A DNA stretch of 64,000 nucleotides from Paracoccaceae bacterium. Its GTDB lineage: Bacteria > Pseudomonadota > Alphaproteobacteria > Rhodobacterales > Rhodobacteraceae. Numbering within the stretch: the stretch's first letter is position 1; each line of letters opens with the position of its first letter. Under the pieces are notes generated by a model. The model was not told the DNA's origin. It was given only the letters and a program-made list of their open reading frames with translations, and searched no databases. The stretch spans positions 1 through 64,000 of the forward strand of contig JAJEHS010000005.1 of assembly GCA_022823605.1 (NCBI GenBank), given 5' to 3'. Below, piece by piece: positions 63,579 to 64,000 of this stretch. The translations under genes were made by a program, and so were the position numbers.

Positions 63579-64000
63579 GTGACAAACAGACCCTCAGACA
63601 AATTGCTTGCCTGGTATGATAATTTCGGCAGGACACTCCCCTGGCGCATGAAAAAGGGAAGTGATTGTACTTCAAAACCAGACCCCTACAGGATTTGGAT
63701 ATCGGAAATCATGCTTCAGCAAACGACAGTTCCTGTTGTCACAAAATATTACAACAAATTCCTTGATCTCTGGCCGACCGTGGAGGACCTCGCCAATGGG
63801 GATCATGACGAAGTGATGGCATGTTGGGCTGGTCTGGGCTATTATTCCAGGGCAAGAAACCTGATACCCTGCGCCAAAAGAATCGTCAGGGACCATGATG
63901 GAAATTTCCCTTCCACATCCGGGGAACTGCTTGCATTACCGGGTATTGGACCATATACGGCAAGTGCAATTCAGGCTATTGCCTTTGATTTGCCGGTGCC
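63579..64000 (+). CDS. mutY: A/G-specific adenine glycosylase, 3' end cut by window
   Basis: From GTG 63579 the frame reads WYDNFGRTLPWR, ISEIMLQQTTVPVVTKYYNK, GLGYYSRARNL and LALPGIGPYTASAI, the MutY N-terminal domain with its helix-hairpin-helix and catalytic region. It removes adenine opposite 8-oxoguanine. Only about 140 residues are seen; the iron-sulfur cluster and C-terminal domain lie beyond the window. Confidence 0.93.
   Translation, partial: MTNRPSDKLLAWYDNFGRTLPWRMKKGSDCTSKPDPYRIWISEIMLQQTTVPVVTKYYNKFLDLWPTVEDLANGDHDEVMACWAGLGYYSRARNLIPCAKRIVRDHDGNFPSTSGELLALPGIGPYTASAIQAIAFDLPV

Noticed and set aside
1-64000. CRISPR arrays, rRNA or tRNA genes
   Set aside because: I saw no regularly spaced repeats and no recognisable tRNA or rRNA core; a dedicated scan could still find a tRNA.

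Overview
The window looks like chromosomal DNA of a low-to-mid-40s % G+C alphaproteobacterium, probably near the Rhodospirillales (inference). The support is a set of alphaproteobacterial families (DUF2794, DUF3576, DUF4170, a DUF721/DciA protein next to a DsbA-like protein and mutY) and the gene order aminotransferase - ftsK - lolA near xth and a response regulator. LptE, LolA and LpxK indicate a Gram-negative with lipid A. AGG/AGA arginine codons and GG-rich codons are typical of the backbone genes, which helps to set off acquired segments.

Layout. 1-7771: a truncated HepT toxin, then a type IVb pilin and five genes in the order dotI-dotH-dotG-(dotF position)-dotE, the core of an IncI/Dot-Icm type IVB apparatus, then a stand-alone HEPN protein. 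7822-15682: asd, an NlpC/P60 peptidase, DUF2794, an ArsJ-like exporter, a gamma-glutamyltransferase-family enzyme, hspQ, two orphan response regulators. 16044-17726: DarT-DarG toxin-antitoxin. 17762-24690: a segment bounded by insertion-sequence relics carrying a nitrate/taurine-type ABC transporter, a racemase/decarboxylase-like enzyme, a GntR regulator and an unusual SDR. 25044-41992: housekeeping and transport genes (amidase, UbiH-like monooxygenase, Trm112-like, CnoX-like thioredoxin, a cysteine phosphatase-like protein, a ferric-iron ABC transporter, xth, ftsK, lolA, a transglycosylase lipoprotein). 42164-44384: a 2.2-kb composite mobile unit carrying an AAA+ ATPase. 44504-52287: ribA, L,D-transpeptidase, yggS, leuS-lptE-holA and a GST. 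52360-54420: one toxin-antitoxin pair with a dead toxin and the relic of a second. 54830-60484: a secreted unknown, pmbA, DUF4170, lpxK, dsbA-like, dciA. 60573-63556: two tnpB relics in direct repeat around a pentapeptide-repeat membrane protein. 63579-64000: start of mutY.

Most notable observations. (1) At 42172-44376 two diverged ~175-bp repeats, each ending in GTAACTATTCAG / CTGAATAGTTAC, flank an ATPase gene, and the whole unit is bracketed by a perfect 8-bp direct repeat CTGAAATT. It behaves as one transposed unit without a transposase. (2) Several genes (lolA, dciA, a secreted protein at 54830, a hidden 88-codon gene at 29795-30061) have clear coding sequence upstream of any ATG/GTG/TTG. 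For dciA and lolA a strong Shine-Dalgarno lies exactly 7 nt before an ATT or ATA codon, suggesting real AUU/AUA initiation in this lineage. (3) A minimal type IVB core cluster with its own pilin and an enlarged protein in the DotF position. Several TA and IS loci are visibly decaying, so this genome seems to be gaining and losing accessory DNA.
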